64,000 nt of DNA from WRGA01 sp031553395 (GCA_031553395.1 JAVBLR010000009.1:1-64000), one strand, 5' to 3'. Positions 26,139-36,016 are shown, counted from the first letter of the stretch. Made by a program: numbers and translations. Notes: generated from the sequence alone by a model not told the origin.

Positions 26139-27986
26139 ATGCTGAATATAAATTACTTCAATTATATCCGCCGCCGGTCTTCCGAAGTCAGAATCGGTGG
26201 TACGCCTATGGGTGGAAACAACCCGATTCGTATTCAATCAATGGCAAATACATCTACAATGGATACAGAGGAATCCATTGCGCAAGCACTTCGGATTATA
26301 GAAGCCGGAGGAGAATATGTCCGGTTTACTGCTCAAGGTGTGAGGGAAGCCGAAAATTTGGCAAATATTTGTCACGGAATCCGCCGGAAAGATTTTACAA
26401 CTCCTTTGATTGCCGATATACATTTTAATCCCAAAGCGGCAGATGCGGCGGCGGCAATTGTTGAAAAGGTGCGTATTAATCCGGGAAATTTTGTCGATAG
26501 CATTAAAACTTTTCAGCATTTCGAATATACGGATGAGGAATATCAACAGGAACTAAATAAAATACGAGAACGTTTTATCCCTTTTTTGAATATTTGCAAA
26601 CAGCATCAAACAGCTATCCGTATTGGTGTGAATCATGGATCGTTGTCTGATAGGATAATGAGTCGCTATGGAGATACCCCGGAAGGAATGGTGCAATCTT
26701 GCATGGAGTTTTTGCGTATTTGCGAAGATGAAAATTTTCACGATGTGGTAATATCTATCAAAGCCTCTAATACGGTAGTAATGGTGCAAACGGTACGTTT
26801 GTTAGTCGACCGGATGAATGAGGAAGAAATGACTTATCCATTACATTTAGGTGTTACCGAGGCCGGAGATGGAGAAGACGGACGTATAAAATCGGCTGTA
26901 GGAATTGGCGCATTGCTTTCTGATGGACTGGGTGATACAATTCGTGTTTCGTTGAGTGAAGATCCGGAATTGGAGATTCCTGTAGCGCGGAAGTTGGCTG
27001 ATTATTTATTGGAACGGGAAAACCATTCGTTGATTGAAGTGAATCCTTTTCTAGGTTTTAATTATTTTACTCCGGAAAAGAGAAAAACTTGTTCGGTTAA
27101 AAATATTGGAGGGGATAACCTGCCGGTTGTAATCGCAGATAACTCGGAAAACAATTATGAGGCTGATACATTAATCCCCGATTATGTTTATATCGGGAAG
27201 AAAAATCCAATTGATTTTCCAAAAGATATTTTATTAATTACAGATTTTGAAAAATGGAATGAGAATGTGGAGAATATTTATCCGATGTTTTTATTTTCCG
27301 AAAAGGAAAAGATAAGAAATGTGAAGTCGGAAGTGAAGTTTTTGAAGCTTTCTTATCAGGAAATTTCAGAAGATATTTTACAACTTTTAAAAGATGAAAA
27401 ATCATTGGTTGTTATTTTACAAACGAATCACAAAAATGGAGTAGGGGAGCAGCGGGCATTTTTTCATACATTATTGAATAAGAATATTGATATACCTGTA
27501 ATCGTCGAACGAGTTTATAATGAAAATGATGCCGAGAATTTGCAATTAAAGTCAGGGATAGATTTCGGAACATTATTATTGGATGGTTTTGGTGATGGTA
27601 TACTGATTTTGAACAAGGGAGAAATACCTGTTAAAAATATTATTAATTATTCGTTTGGGATATTGCAAGCGGCAAGAGTACGTGTAAGTAAAACCGAGTA
27701 TATATCTTGTCCTGGTTGTGGACGAACATTGTTTAATCTTCAACAAACGATAGCGAAAGTAAAAGCTGAAACGGCTCATTTAACCGGATTAAAAATTGGA
27801 ATTATGGGTTGCATTGTGAACGGTCCGGGAGAAATGGCTGATGCTGATTACGGATATGTGGGTGCCGGTAAGGGGAAAATAAGCCTGTATAAAGGTAAAG
27901 AATGCGTTGAAAAAAACATTCCGGAAGAATATGCTGTTGAAAAATTAATGGATTTGATTTCTTTAAATGAAAATCTGAAAAAATAA
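26139..27986 (+). CDS. ispG: 4-hydroxy-3-methylbut-2-enyl diphosphate synthase, long form (IspG/GcpE)
   Basis: IspG performs the penultimate step of the MEP isoprenoid pathway with a [4Fe-4S] cluster. The N-terminal TIM barrel (about 1-270) has GGNNPIRIQSMANTSTMD and GVNHGSLSDRIM. The cluster-binding C-terminal domain has C524, C527 (CPGCGRT) and C558 (GCIVNGPGE, with the fourth ligand Glu in GPGE at about 565). Between them lies an extra domain of about 230 residues, the A* domain also found in plants and Chlamydiae. The 615-aa length is normal for Bacteroidetes and much longer than the E. coli enzyme (372 aa). Confidence 0.96.
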   Translation: MLNINYFNYIRRRSSEVRIGGTPMGGNNPIRIQSMANTSTMDTEESIAQALRIIEAGGEYVRFTAQGVREAENLANICHGIRRKDFTTPLIADIHFNPKAADAAAAIVEKVRINPGNFVDSIKTFQHFEYTDEEYQQELNKIRERFIPFLNICKQHQTAIRIGVNHGSLSDRIMSRYGDTPEGMVQSCMEFLRICEDENFHDVVISIKASNTVVMVQTVRLLVDRMNEEEMTYPLHLGVTEAGDGEDGRIKSAVGIGALLSDGLGDTIRVSLSEDPELEIPVARKLADYLLERENHSLIEVNPFLGFNYFTPEKRKTCSVKNIGGDNLPVVIADNSENNYEADTLIPDYVYIGKKNPIDFPKDILLITDFEKWNENVENIYPMFLFSEKEKIRNVKSEVKFLKLSYQEISEDILQLLKDEKSLVVILQTNHKNGVGEQRAFFHTLLNKNIDIPVIVERVYNENDAENLQLKSGIDFGTLLLDGFGDGILILNKGEIPVKNIINYSFGILQAARVRVSKTEYISCPGCGRTLFNLQQTIAKVKAETAHLTGLKIGIMGCIVNGPGEMADADYGYVGAGKGKISLYKGKECVEKNIPEEYAVEKLMDLISLNENLKK

Positions 27987-28014
27987 CAAAATTCTATCTA
28001 ATAGTTTTGTTATT
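27982..28014 (+). terminator. ispG terminator
   Basis: AATAACAAAA pairs with TTTTGTTATT around a 13-base loop and overlaps the ispG stop; it is followed by T-rich sequence. Confidence 0.65.
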
Positions 28015-28177
28015 TTAATTTAAATCTATCTATTTGTTTTAAAATATGCTATTTATTTGACTATTTGATTAAATGTTGTATCGGATTTTGTTAATTTTAT
28101 ATTTATTTGCATGGGATTTTATTTAAATATAATTTCGTAAAATCATTGAAAAGCTATTGTAAAACATGCTATTTTTT

Positions 28178-28208
28178 TTTGCAAATTCAGTAAAAAGCGC
28201 AATCTTTG
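28178..28208 (+). promoter_or_regulatory. Candidate promoter of a small RNA
   Basis: TTTG at 28178-28181, a 19-bp spacer and AATCTTTG at 28201-28208 match the TTTG-N19-TAnnTTTG pattern with one mismatch, in the 674-bp gap between ispG and the outer-membrane protein gene. Confidence 0.45.
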
Positions 28209-28213
28209 CATGC

Positions 28214-28310
28214 ATAAACCTAAAGCAATCTTTTTACCTTAAAGAACTAGTACCTATTGGAAACCTTATAAAGCAGGGAACTTTGAGAAAAGTTCCCTGC
28301 TTTGTTATTA
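28214..28310 (+). ncRNA. Candidate small RNA or leader ending in a strong hairpin
   Basis: No open reading frame with coding character lies here. A promoter-like pair at 28178-28208 precedes the region, and it ends in a perfect 15-bp stem (AAAGCAGGGAACTTT at 28270-28284 with its complement at about 28289-28303), followed by TTTGTTATT. This would give a transcript of about 90 nt. The word GCAATCTTT occurs at 28199, 28224 and 28332, and ACCTATTG at 28252 and 28325, so part of the unit seems duplicated downstream of the hairpin. It could also be a leader or attenuator for the outer-membrane protein gene at 28661. I cannot assign an RNA family. Confidence 0.4.
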
Positions 28311-28660
28311 ACCCTTCTTTTTTTACCTATTGCAATCTTTTTTCACCTTTCTTTAAACCTTTTTTCCTGTCGATAGTCTGTTATTTTATCTCATGTATTA
28401 AGAACGTAAATATTCATAAGTTGTTTTGTTTTACGTTTTATTTTCTTGTTTTTTAACGTTAATATTAATATTTTTTATAGTTACCTCTCTTTTAAATGAT
28501 TTGATTTTCATTGTTTTATTTTACTTTGTTGATTTTGTAGTTGATTGTTTATTGTAAAATAAATTACATTTTTTTATTTTTTGAATTGTTTGAAAATAAA
28601 AGGGCATTTTGCTGTAAGGATTTGATTGTTTGATTTTTATACTACGAAAAATAATTGTAA

Positions 28661-31522
28661 ATGAATAAGATATTTTTTCTGTTAGGGTTAATGTTATTCG
28701 GATTATCGGGGGTAATTTTTGCACAACAACCTTCTGAATCGGCATCTATATCGGGTATTATTTTGGATGAAGCAAAGGAACCCATGGAACAAGTTACAGT
28801 TCGTCTTTTGCAATTACCTGACAGTACGTTTAAGGAAGGCGTTTTTACTGATAAGGAAGGCGTTTTTAGCTTGAAAAATGTAACAAGGGGGAATTATGTT
28901 ATCCAGGTATCGTATTTGGGATATAATACATTTTATAAGCCTGTAAGGATGGCTAATGCCGAAATAAAAATACCGGATATTCAGTTGAGTCCTGATAGTA
29001 GAATGTTGAAAGAAGCAGTTGTAATTGGACATGTTGCTGATGTTATTGTAAAGCAGGATACGATTGAATATAATGCTGATTCATACAAACTTCCTCCGGG
29101 TTCGATGACTGAAGATTTATTGAAAAAGCTTCCCGGTGTGGAAGTTGATACTGATGGTAAAATTACGGTTGCCGGAAAACAAATTACTAAGATTTATGTT
29201 GATGGAAAGGAATTTTTTGGAAATGACCCGAAGGTTACAACCAAAAATCTTCCGACGAATATAATCAACAAACTGCAAGTGGTAGACCGGAAAAGTGAAT
29301 TAGCACAGCTTACTGGTATTGATGACGGGGAAGAAGAAAAAATTATCAATATTACCATTAAACCGGGGATGAATAACGGTTGGTTTGGAAATGCAATTGC
29401 CGGTGGTGGAACACAAGTAAATGATAAAAACCGATACGAGCTTTCGGGAATGATTAGCCGCTTTTCGGATAAAACTCGTATCTCTTTGATCGGAAATGCA
29501 AATAATACCAATAATCAAGCATCTTCTGATTTTAGTGGGGATTTAATTCCACAAATGAATGCCCGTGGAAGAGGTCGAAGGCAAGAAAGTTTTTCGGGGT
29601 CCAATGGTATTACACAATCGGGAACTATGGGATTAAATATAAATAATACTTTTTCGAAGAAATTATCAGCAAGTGGTAGTGTCGTTTATGGAAATTCTGA
29701 TGCTGAATCTTATTCAAGTAGCCAACGGCAGAATATGTTATCAGATAGTGTTTTTTATACAAATGATACAACCCGAAACCGTAATATTAGTAATAATTTG
29801 GCTGCCGATTTCCGCTTTGATTATAAGCCGGATTCATTAACTCAAATCAGCTTTCGTCCTCGTGCAACTTATAATGATTCAAATACAGATGAAATAGGAT
29901 ATACCGAAACACGTGACGGTTCCCCACTTCAAGCGTTAGTTAATCAAAGTAATTCAGGAACATCTACTAATGGAACAGGATACAGTATTTCAGGAACATT
30001 AGATATAAGCCGTCAATCTCGTACCAAAAAAGGTAGAAGATTTACAATAAGCCTTACAGGTGGAATAACGAATGGTGATTCTGATGGAAAAAATGATTCC
30101 CAAACTGATTATTTTGATGCAAAGACGGGATTGTTAGAAAAGACAGACATTATTGATCAGATCCAAAATAATGTAACTCGTGGGTATAATTATCGCCTAT
30201 ATGCTTCGTATGTAGAACCGGTATTTACGAATCGTTTTCTTCAACTTTCTTATTCGGTTAGAGTAAGTGATAATGATTCCAAGAAAAATACTTTTACACG
30301 TGATTCGGTAACAAATGAATATACAGTGTTAGATACTGCATATAGTCGAGGTGTTCATAATAGTTTTATTAATCAACAGATAAGTATGAGTTTGAGAACT
30401 GTTCGAGAAAATTATGATTATTCTCTTGGACTAGATATTTCTCCTTCGACATCAAAAAGTGATAGATACATTGGAGATGATTTTGATAGAAGTCTTCCTA
30501 CCCGTTCGGTAGTTAATTTTGCTCCTGTGGCAAGCATTACATATCGTTTTACACGGCAGAGAAATTTGCGGTTTGAATATCGTGGACAAACAACGCAACC
30601 TTCAATAACACAATTAGATCCTACTATTGATTTATCCAATCCTTTGAATATTAGAAGTGGTAATCCCGAATTGGATCCGAGTTTTACGCATCGTGTTTAT
30701 TTACGTTTTAATGATTACAATCGTGAAAAGCAACAGTCATTAATGATAAATGGTAGTTTTAATTATATATTGGATAATATCGTAAATGTCAGTAAATATG
30801 ATACAGCGGGAGTACGATTTACTCGCCCTGAAAATATAAATAAAGATACATGGAATGCCCGGTTACAAGCTTTTTATAATACGCCGTTGAAAAATCCGAA
30901 ATTCAGGATAAACTCTAATTTTACAACTTCCTATAATAATACACCGGCTTATGTTAATGGAGAGGAAAATACATCGCGCGTATTTGGACTTAGTGAAATA
31001 GCAGGAGTGTCATTTCGAAGTAATCTTATTGATATAGGCTCGCGATTTACAATTCGTTATAATAATACTTCCAATACATTGGAAGGACAAAAAGGACAAG
31101 CTACAACTGATTATGGAATCGGTGGAAATTTTTCTTTGAATTTACCATATAATTTTGTTCTTGCTTCGGATATTAATTATACTGGTCGTTCGGGTTATCA
31201 AACGGGTTATTCTCAAAATGAAGCACTCTGGAATGCGGAAGTTTCTACTCGTTTCTTAAAAAATAATCAAGGGACAATTAAGTTTAAAATATACGATATT
31301 TTGAAAGACCGTAAGAATATTTTCCGTACTATTTCTAGTGACGGAAGTATTACCGATAGCCAATATAATTCGCTTACCAGCTATTGTATGCTTTATTTTG
31401 TGTATAGCTTTAATTCCTTTGGAAAAGGAAATTCTTCCTCCGGACGAGGTAATAGGGATAGATCCGGCGGTGGTGGCGGAAGATGGGGCGGCGGTGGACC
31501 TCCTCCTATGGATTCTTTTTAA
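28661..31522 (+). CDS. TonB-receptor-like outer-membrane protein (OMP_b-brl_3 type)
   Basis: The 953-aa protein has a signal peptide ending near FAQQ (residue about 21), then a carboxypeptidase-regulatory-like domain (about 28-105, SISGIILDEAKEPMEQVTV), a TonB plug-like region (about 120-225, LLKKLPGVEVDTDGKITVAG, IYVDGKEFF) and a large beta-barrel. It fits the Outer membrane protein beta-barrel family rather than SusC: no SusD partner follows. The C-terminus is a Gly/Arg-rich tail (GNRDRSGGGGGRWGGGGPPP), which is frequent in this family. The transported substrate is unknown. The gene appears single, with its own terminator at 31555-31591. Confidence 0.9.
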   Translation: MNKIFFLLGLMLFGLSGVIFAQQPSESASISGIILDEAKEPMEQVTVRLLQLPDSTFKEGVFTDKEGVFSLKNVTRGNYVIQVSYLGYNTFYKPVRMANAEIKIPDIQLSPDSRMLKEAVVIGHVADVIVKQDTIEYNADSYKLPPGSMTEDLLKKLPGVEVDTDGKITVAGKQITKIYVDGKEFFGNDPKVTTKNLPTNIINKLQVVDRKSELAQLTGIDDGEEEKIINITIKPGMNNGWFGNAIAGGGTQVNDKNRYELSGMISRFSDKTRISLIGNANNTNNQASSDFSGDLIPQMNARGRGRRQESFSGSNGITQSGTMGLNINNTFSKKLSASGSVVYGNSDAESYSSSQRQNMLSDSVFYTNDTTRNRNISNNLAADFRFDYKPDSLTQISFRPRATYNDSNTDEIGYTETRDGSPLQALVNQSNSGTSTNGTGYSISGTLDISRQSRTKKGRRFTISLTGGITNGDSDGKNDSQTDYFDAKTGLLEKTDIIDQIQNNVTRGYNYRLYASYVEPVFTNRFLQLSYSVRVSDNDSKKNTFTRDSVTNEYTVLDTAYSRGVHNSFINQQISMSLRTVRENYDYSLGLDISPSTSKSDRYIGDDFDRSLPTRSVVNFAPVASITYRFTRQRNLRFEYRGQTTQPSITQLDPTIDLSNPLNIRSGNPELDPSFTHRVYLRFNDYNREKQQSLMINGSFNYILDNIVNVSKYDTAGVRFTRPENINKDTWNARLQAFYNTPLKNPKFRINSNFTTSYNNTPAYVNGEENTSRVFGLSEIAGVSFRSNLIDIGSRFTIRYNNTSNTLEGQKGQATTDYGIGGNFSLNLPYNFVLASDINYTGRSGYQTGYSQNEALWNAEVSTRFLKNNQGTIKFKIYDILKDRKNIFRTISSDGSITDSQYNSLTSYCMLYFVYSFNSFGKGNSSSGRGNRDRSGGGGGRWGGGGPPPMDSF

Positions 31523-31554
31523 TGGATTTTTTCTAAGTTAATGTTTATAAAAGT

Positions 31555-31596
31555 AGCAAAGCTGCAATCGGAAGTCCGTTGCAGCTTTGCTTTTTT
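31555..31596 (+). terminator. Terminator of the TonB-receptor-like gene
   Basis: A perfect 13-bp stem (AGCAAAGCTGCAA with TTGCAGCTTTGCT) is followed directly by TTTTTT. Confidence 0.92.
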
Positions 31597-31608
31597 AATG
31601 GAGATATA

Positions 31609-31863
31609 TTAATTTTCTGTTTCTTTATACCATTTAACCAATTTATTGTCTTGAAATTCAAAAAACCAATCGTTTTTGTACCTGTCTTTATACTCAAGGG
31701 TTGCCCCATTATTCGTTTGGTTTGATACACTGTATTTATTTCCCATCAAAGAAACAACTTGTTCTTGTGTCATACCCAATTCGATTTGCTTTAAAGCAGC
31801 GTTATATGCTGTTCCACATGCAGAAAGTAGAACAATCGACAATATAAGAATTACTTTTTTCAT
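31609..31863 (-). CDS. Small BamE/SmpA-like lipoprotein
   Basis: The 84-aa protein has a lipoprotein signal with the lipobox LLSACG (Cys at residue 16) and a single compact domain: ALKQIELGMTQEQVVSLMGNKY followed by two or three beta strands ending FFEFQDNKLVKWYK. The helix-turn word GMTxxQVxxLxG is typical of the BamE/SmpA/OmlA fold. In proteobacteria such proteins assist outer-membrane barrel assembly; in Bacteroidetes many small members exist with unknown roles. It is isolated between a convergent terminator and a 248-bp AT-rich gap. Confidence 0.75.
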   Translation of the reverse strand: MKKVILILSIVLLSACGTAYNAALKQIELGMTQEQVVSLMGNKYSVSNQTNNGATLEYKDRYKNDWFFEFQDNKLVKWYKETEN

Positions 31864-32111
31864 ATGTGTATTTTTATTTTTAACACTAAGGTCATATGGA
31901 AACTCGCATGTTCATTTTCTTGTGATATACATTATTGTACATGCTCGTTTTCATAATCTCACATTTTATTTTTCTTACTTTAAATGAAAAACAATATGTG
32001 GTTGATTATGTTTGGAATATTTGTGGAAAATAAAAATTATTAATAGTTTTTATGAAAATATTTCATTCCGTTAACGATTGGAAGTTTTTGCATTGACATC
32101 GAGATGAAGCC

Positions 32112-33746
32112 TTATCTGATAAGTTTATATGTATATAAATCTTTTTTTCCTTGAATTGAAACAAGATACAATCCGTGTTGAAATACAAAATTTTCTATTT
32201 TATCACAAGAGGTATTTATCACTTGTTTATATAATAATTCACCAAAAATGGAATTAACATATATCCAATATTGCTCTGAAGTATCGGGTAAATTGTGAAT
32301 ATTTAATATTCCATTTGAATCGATAAATGTAAGAGGTTGATTCTTTTTGTATTGTGTTGTTCTTACATAAGTGCCACCATTTATAAAAGCATTATAAATA
32401 TTAGGTATGCCATAACCATAAGTATTATCAGGATTAGTACTTTTAGATCCGTACATTTTTATTAGGTTTTTTATCTCCATATTGTTAAGAGATGGAAGCG
32501 CTTGCCATAAACTGGCTGATAATCCGGCCATAATAGGAGATGCATAAGATGTTCCGTTTCCTTGTGTTGTGTTTCCGTAAATATCCAAAAGACAAGTTGA
32601 AACGCCCATCGCTATAACATCCGGTTTTATCCTTCCATCGGCAGTTGGGCCACGCGAACTGCTTGCTGCAATAATGCTATCTTTGTTTACCGATCCGGTA
32701 GTGAAAACTTCTTCACTGTCTCCCGGAAAATTGATTAATCCCCAAGCATCATTACCCGAGTTTCCTGCACTGTTACAAACTAAAATTCCTTTTCGTGCAG
32801 CCATAGATGCAGCTTGGCTGATAAATGCTGTTTTTCCGTCCAATTGGTCTTTTGTATAACTTGTGGTTGGATAATTAAAGTTGTAATATCCCAATGAACT
32901 ATTGATAACATCAACGCCAATACTATCGGCAAACTCGGCTGCAGCAGCCCAATAATCTTCTTCAACAGGAAACTCGGTGGTTGTATCTTCCGAACGGAGC
33001 AGCCAATATTTTGCTTCAGGAGCAGTTCCTACCATTTTGTTGGGTATATTGGCTCCCATCGTTGAGAAAACTTTCAATCCATGGTCACTTATGCCTAAAT
33101 CAAAAACATCTCCTCCCGGTATGACAAAATCCTTCGAACCGGCAATCTGTTCTTTTAATCCTACAATTGTGTTTGCACTGTTAAATCCGGCATCGAGAAC
33201 TGCAACAAGCATACCTGAGCCTTTGTATCCGACATCATGTAATAAATCACCATTATGCATCTTTATTTGCGTAGAAGCTGCTCCATAATAGTTTTCATCA
33301 TTACAGAAATTAAGTGCTGATTCTGATTTTTCTCCTTTTATAGCATACGAATCAACGCTAGCTTTTACACCACCACCCAATTTCTTCCAAACAACTTTTA
33401 CCGAATCTACAAAAGGGAGATTTTTTAAATTAATTCCTGCCATAGAATCTGTACACATAACAACTACTGCATTTATCCATTTGCTTTTTGAGACGATTTC
33501 CACACCTTGATTGCGGATTTCTGCTAAATAAGCATCGGAAACCGGCAAATCAGAAATATCTATCGGAATGTCGTATTTTGTTCTTCGTTCGATTGCTCTT
33601 TGGGATAAATATTTCTCCGGATTGTCAATGCTATAACTGCTTCCGGCTTTATCAGTAAGCAGTAATCTGAACTTATATAAATCTTGTCCGTTAATAATAT
33701 TAATTATAACAAGATTTAAAATAAGAATAACGAATGTTTTCTTCAT
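32112..33746 (-). CDS. Subtilisin-like serine peptidase (S8) with type IX secretion tail
   Basis: This is a secreted 544-aa subtilase. The start at 33746 gives the signal peptide MKKTFVILILNLVIINIING. The catalytic triad is visible as D185 (VAVLDAGFNS), H222 (SDHGLKVFSTMG) and S400 (GNGTSYASPIMAG), with the oxyanion N329 in NSAGNSG. The region before residue 170 is a prodomain-like segment. The last 75 or so residues form a beta-rich module ending GLYLVSIQGKKDLYTYKLIR, which fits the type A T9SS C-terminal sorting domain that is cut off during export to the cell surface. The T9SS reading rests on pattern and position, not on an alignment. Confidence 0.88.
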   Translation of the reverse strand: MKKTFVILILNLVIINIINGQDLYKFRLLLTDKAGSSYSIDNPEKYLSQRAIERRTKYDIPIDISDLPVSDAYLAEIRNQGVEIVSKSKWINAVVVMCTDSMAGINLKNLPFVDSVKVVWKKLGGGVKASVDSYAIKGEKSESALNFCNDENYYGAASTQIKMHNGDLLHDVGYKGSGMLVAVLDAGFNSANTIVGLKEQIAGSKDFVIPGGDVFDLGISDHGLKVFSTMGANIPNKMVGTAPEAKYWLLRSEDTTTEFPVEEDYWAAAAEFADSIGVDVINSSLGYYNFNYPTTSYTKDQLDGKTAFISQAASMAARKGILVCNSAGNSGNDAWGLINFPGDSEEVFTTGSVNKDSIIAASSSRGPTADGRIKPDVIAMGVSTCLLDIYGNTTQGNGTSYASPIMAGLSASLWQALPSLNNMEIKNLIKMYGSKSTNPDNTYGYGIPNIYNAFINGGTYVRTTQYKKNQPLTFIDSNGILNIHNLPDTSEQYWIYVNSIFGELLYKQVINTSCDKIENFVFQHGLYLVSIQGKKDLYTYKLIR

Positions 33747-33898
33747 AATTAGCAATTTAGACTTTCAATTCGAATACAATTTGTTCGCAATAAACAAAAA
33801 TACAATTTATTTGAATATTATCTGAAAAAATATGTGAAAAGATATTGCTTTTGTCAAATAAAGAAGACATTACATATTTATTTTTTTTCATTTTTCCG

Positions 33899-33906
33899 TA
33901 TATTTG
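33899..33906 (+). promoter_or_regulatory. -7 element upstream of the K+/H+ antiporter gene
   Basis: TATATTTG matches TAnnTTTG, 29 bp before the start codon. Confidence 0.5.
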
Positions 33907-33935
33907 CATAAATCCCTAAAAAAATAAAACTGCCT

Positions 33936-35471
33936 ATGATTCTTTTATCCGTAACTGTTTCTATCGAATCTATATTACTTGTTGCTTCTATCTTATTTTT
34001 AATTAGTCTTTTTACTACAAAAGCCGGATATCGTTTTGGTGTTCCTGTGTTATTGCTTTTTTTGGGAGTTGGAATGCTTTTTGGCGTAGATGGGCTTGGG
34101 CTTGAATTTGAAAATTACAAAACCGCTCAAATTATAGGTACTGTCGCTTTATGTATCATTTTATTTTCGGGCGGATTGGATACAAAATACTATGAAATCA
34201 GGCCTGTTATTTGGCAAGGGGCATTATTGGCAACAGTCGGGGTATTGTTGACGGCGTTAATAACAGGTATATTTATCTATTTTGTAGCCAATACATTAAT
34301 CGATAATATCCAAATTACTTTTCTCGAGTCATTATTATTGGCATCGGTAATGTCGTCAACTGATTCGGCTTCTGTATTTTCTATTCTGAGGAGCAAAGGG
34401 GTTTCTCTAAAAAACAGATTAAGGCCTTTGTTGGAGTTTGAGAGTGGAAGTAACGATCCGATGGCATATATGCTTACGGTTGTACTTATTCAATTGATCA
34501 TGTCGACTCAAACAGGAGAAAGCCCCGATTATCTGAATGCTGTAATTACTTTCTTTTTACAATTAATAATAGGAGGATTAGCAGGTTTTTATTTGGGGAA
34601 ATTGTCGGTATGGCTGATTAATAAAATCAAAATGACGAACGATTCCCTTTATCCGATTTTACTTCTGACTTGCGGAATACTCATTTTTTCTTTGACTTAT
34701 TTCATTAAAGGGAATGGTTACTTGGCGGTTTATATTGCCGGGTTGGTTATCGGAAATGCTAAATTTGTGCATAAACGGCCTTCTTTGCGTTTTTTTGACG
34801 GATTGGCATGGTTTAGTCAGATTATTATGTTCTTGACTTTGGGACTGTTAGTTAATCCACATGAACTATTGCCTGTTGCTTTGGGTAGTATTCTTATCGG
34901 TGCATTTATGATTTTGGGAGGAAGACCAATCAGTGTTTTTCTTTCTCTATTGCCTTTCAGGAAAATGCCATTCAAGGATAAGCTTTTTGTTTCGTGGGTT
35001 GGATTGCGTGGGGCCGTTCCGATTATTTTTGCTATTTTGCCTTTGGTTGCAAACGTTCCGAATGCACGATTGATATTCAATATTGTCTTTTTTATTACAT
35101 TGATGTCTTTATTGATACAAGGAACTACACTTACCCGAATTGCCAAATGGTTGGGATTATCAGAGGATAAAGATGAGGAGCGAAAATTACAGGATTTTGA
35201 TATTGAGTTTTCGGATGAAATAAAGTCAACGATGACAGAAATAGCTTTAACAGAAGATATCCTGAAAAATGGAAAGCTATTGATGAATTTACCTTTGCCT
35301 GACCATACATTGGCGGTAATGATAAAACGGGATGATAAGTATTTTATACCTAAGGGAAAAACCGAATTGTTTCCAGGAGATAAACTTCTTATCATCACAA
35401 ATGATGAAAATGCATTGGTTGAAACTTACCAAAGATTAGGTATAGCTGATTATACGTTGAGAAGAAATTGA
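33936..35471 (+). CDS. Potassium/proton antiporter (NhaP2/CvrA type)
   Basis: The 511-aa protein combines a CPA1 cation/proton antiporter domain of about twelve spans (residues 5-395) with a C-terminal TrkA-C regulatory domain (about 420-505, DHTLAVMIKRDDKYFIPKGKTELFPGDKLLIIT). The transport core has SSTDSASVFSILR and EFESGSNDPMAYML, the conserved acidic motif of the NhaP2 group. Relatives export K+ or Na+ in exchange for protons and help with pH and osmotic balance. The next gene (DUF1294) starts 42 bp later on the same strand and may be co-transcribed. Confidence 0.92.
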   Translation: MILLSVTVSIESILLVASILFLISLFTTKAGYRFGVPVLLLFLGVGMLFGVDGLGLEFENYKTAQIIGTVALCIILFSGGLDTKYYEIRPVIWQGALLATVGVLLTALITGIFIYFVANTLIDNIQITFLESLLLASVMSSTDSASVFSILRSKGVSLKNRLRPLLEFESGSNDPMAYMLTVVLIQLIMSTQTGESPDYLNAVITFFLQLIIGGLAGFYLGKLSVWLINKIKMTNDSLYPILLLTCGILIFSLTYFIKGNGYLAVYIAGLVIGNAKFVHKRPSLRFFDGLAWFSQIIMFLTLGLLVNPHELLPVALGSILIGAFMILGGRPISVFLSLLPFRKMPFKDKLFVSWVGLRGAVPIIFAILPLVANVPNARLIFNIVFFITLMSLLIQGTTLTRIAKWLGLSEDKDEERKLQDFDIEFSDEIKSTMTEIALTEDILKNGKLLMNLPLPDHTLAVMIKRDDKYFIPKGKTELFPGDKLLIITNDENALVETYQRLGIADYTLRRN

Positions 35472-35513
35472 TACCATTTTGAAAATTTTACATTTTATAT
35501 TTTAACAAAAAAC

Positions 35514-35786
35514 ATGTCACAGTCAGTTCTTCATTTACTAATAATATTCTTATTTGTTAATGTTGTTACGTTTGTTCTTTTTGGCATAGATAAACAAAAG
35601 GCAAAAGAAAGAAAATGGAGAATTCCTGAATTTACACTACTTTTTTGGTGCTTTTTGGGAGGTGCATTAGGTGGTTTATTGGGGATGAAAATCTTTAGGC
35701 ACAAAACTCAGCATTGGAAATTCACTATTTTGATACCACTGTTCTTAATTTTACAAATTACATTGGGAATCACCTATTATTCATAA
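35514..35786 (+). CDS. DUF1294 small membrane protein
   Basis: The 90-aa protein has about three membrane segments and the family core NVVTFVLFGIDKQKAKERKWRIPE followed by FLGGALGGLLGMKIFRHKTQHWKF, which is diagnostic of DUF1294. The function is unknown. It follows the antiporter gene closely and converges with the tautomerase gene, leaving only 4 bp between stop codons and no clear terminator. Confidence 0.88.
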   Translation: MSQSVLHLLIIFLFVNVVTFVLFGIDKQKAKERKWRIPEFTLLFWCFLGGALGGLLGMKIFRHKTQHWKFTILIPLFLILQITLGITYYS

Positions 35787-35790
35787 TATC

Positions 35791-35997
35791 TTATTCTTCC
35801 TTTTTATAATTTTCTTTTATTATATTGATTGATTTACCTCCGATTCCAATATTTTCATCAGGTAGCTCCTTGATTGTAATCATAAAAAAATCAGATGGAA
35901 TTTGCATAACTTCTGATGCAAGTAGTGTTATTTTAGAAATTAATTCTCTTTTTTGCTTTGAGTTTATTTGACCTCCTTCAATTGTAATAATAGGCAT
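35791..35997 (-). CDS. 4-oxalocrotonate tautomerase-family protein
   Basis: This 68-aa protein belongs to the 4-OT tautomerase superfamily. Pro2, which becomes the catalytic N-terminal proline once the Met is removed, is followed by the typical IITIEGGQINSKQKRELI. The central DFFMITIKELPDENIGIGGKSI matches the second half of the family fold. Its physiological substrate is unknown; the small single-domain form often has weak tautomerase or dehalogenase activity. A 253-bp palindromic element is inserted about 20 bp upstream of its start codon, which may have separated it from its promoter or supplied a new one. Confidence 0.9.
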   Translation of the reverse strand: MPIITIEGGQINSKQKRELISKITLLASEVMQIPSDFFMITIKELPDENIGIGGKSINIIKENYKKEE

Positions 35998-36016
35998 TTT
36001 TTTAAGTATTTAAGTT

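Noticed and set aside
28166..28456. A 96-aa frame in the ispG downstream gap
   Set aside because: It runs through a promoter-like element and a 15-bp hairpin and has a non-coding composition; the region is better read as a candidate RNA.
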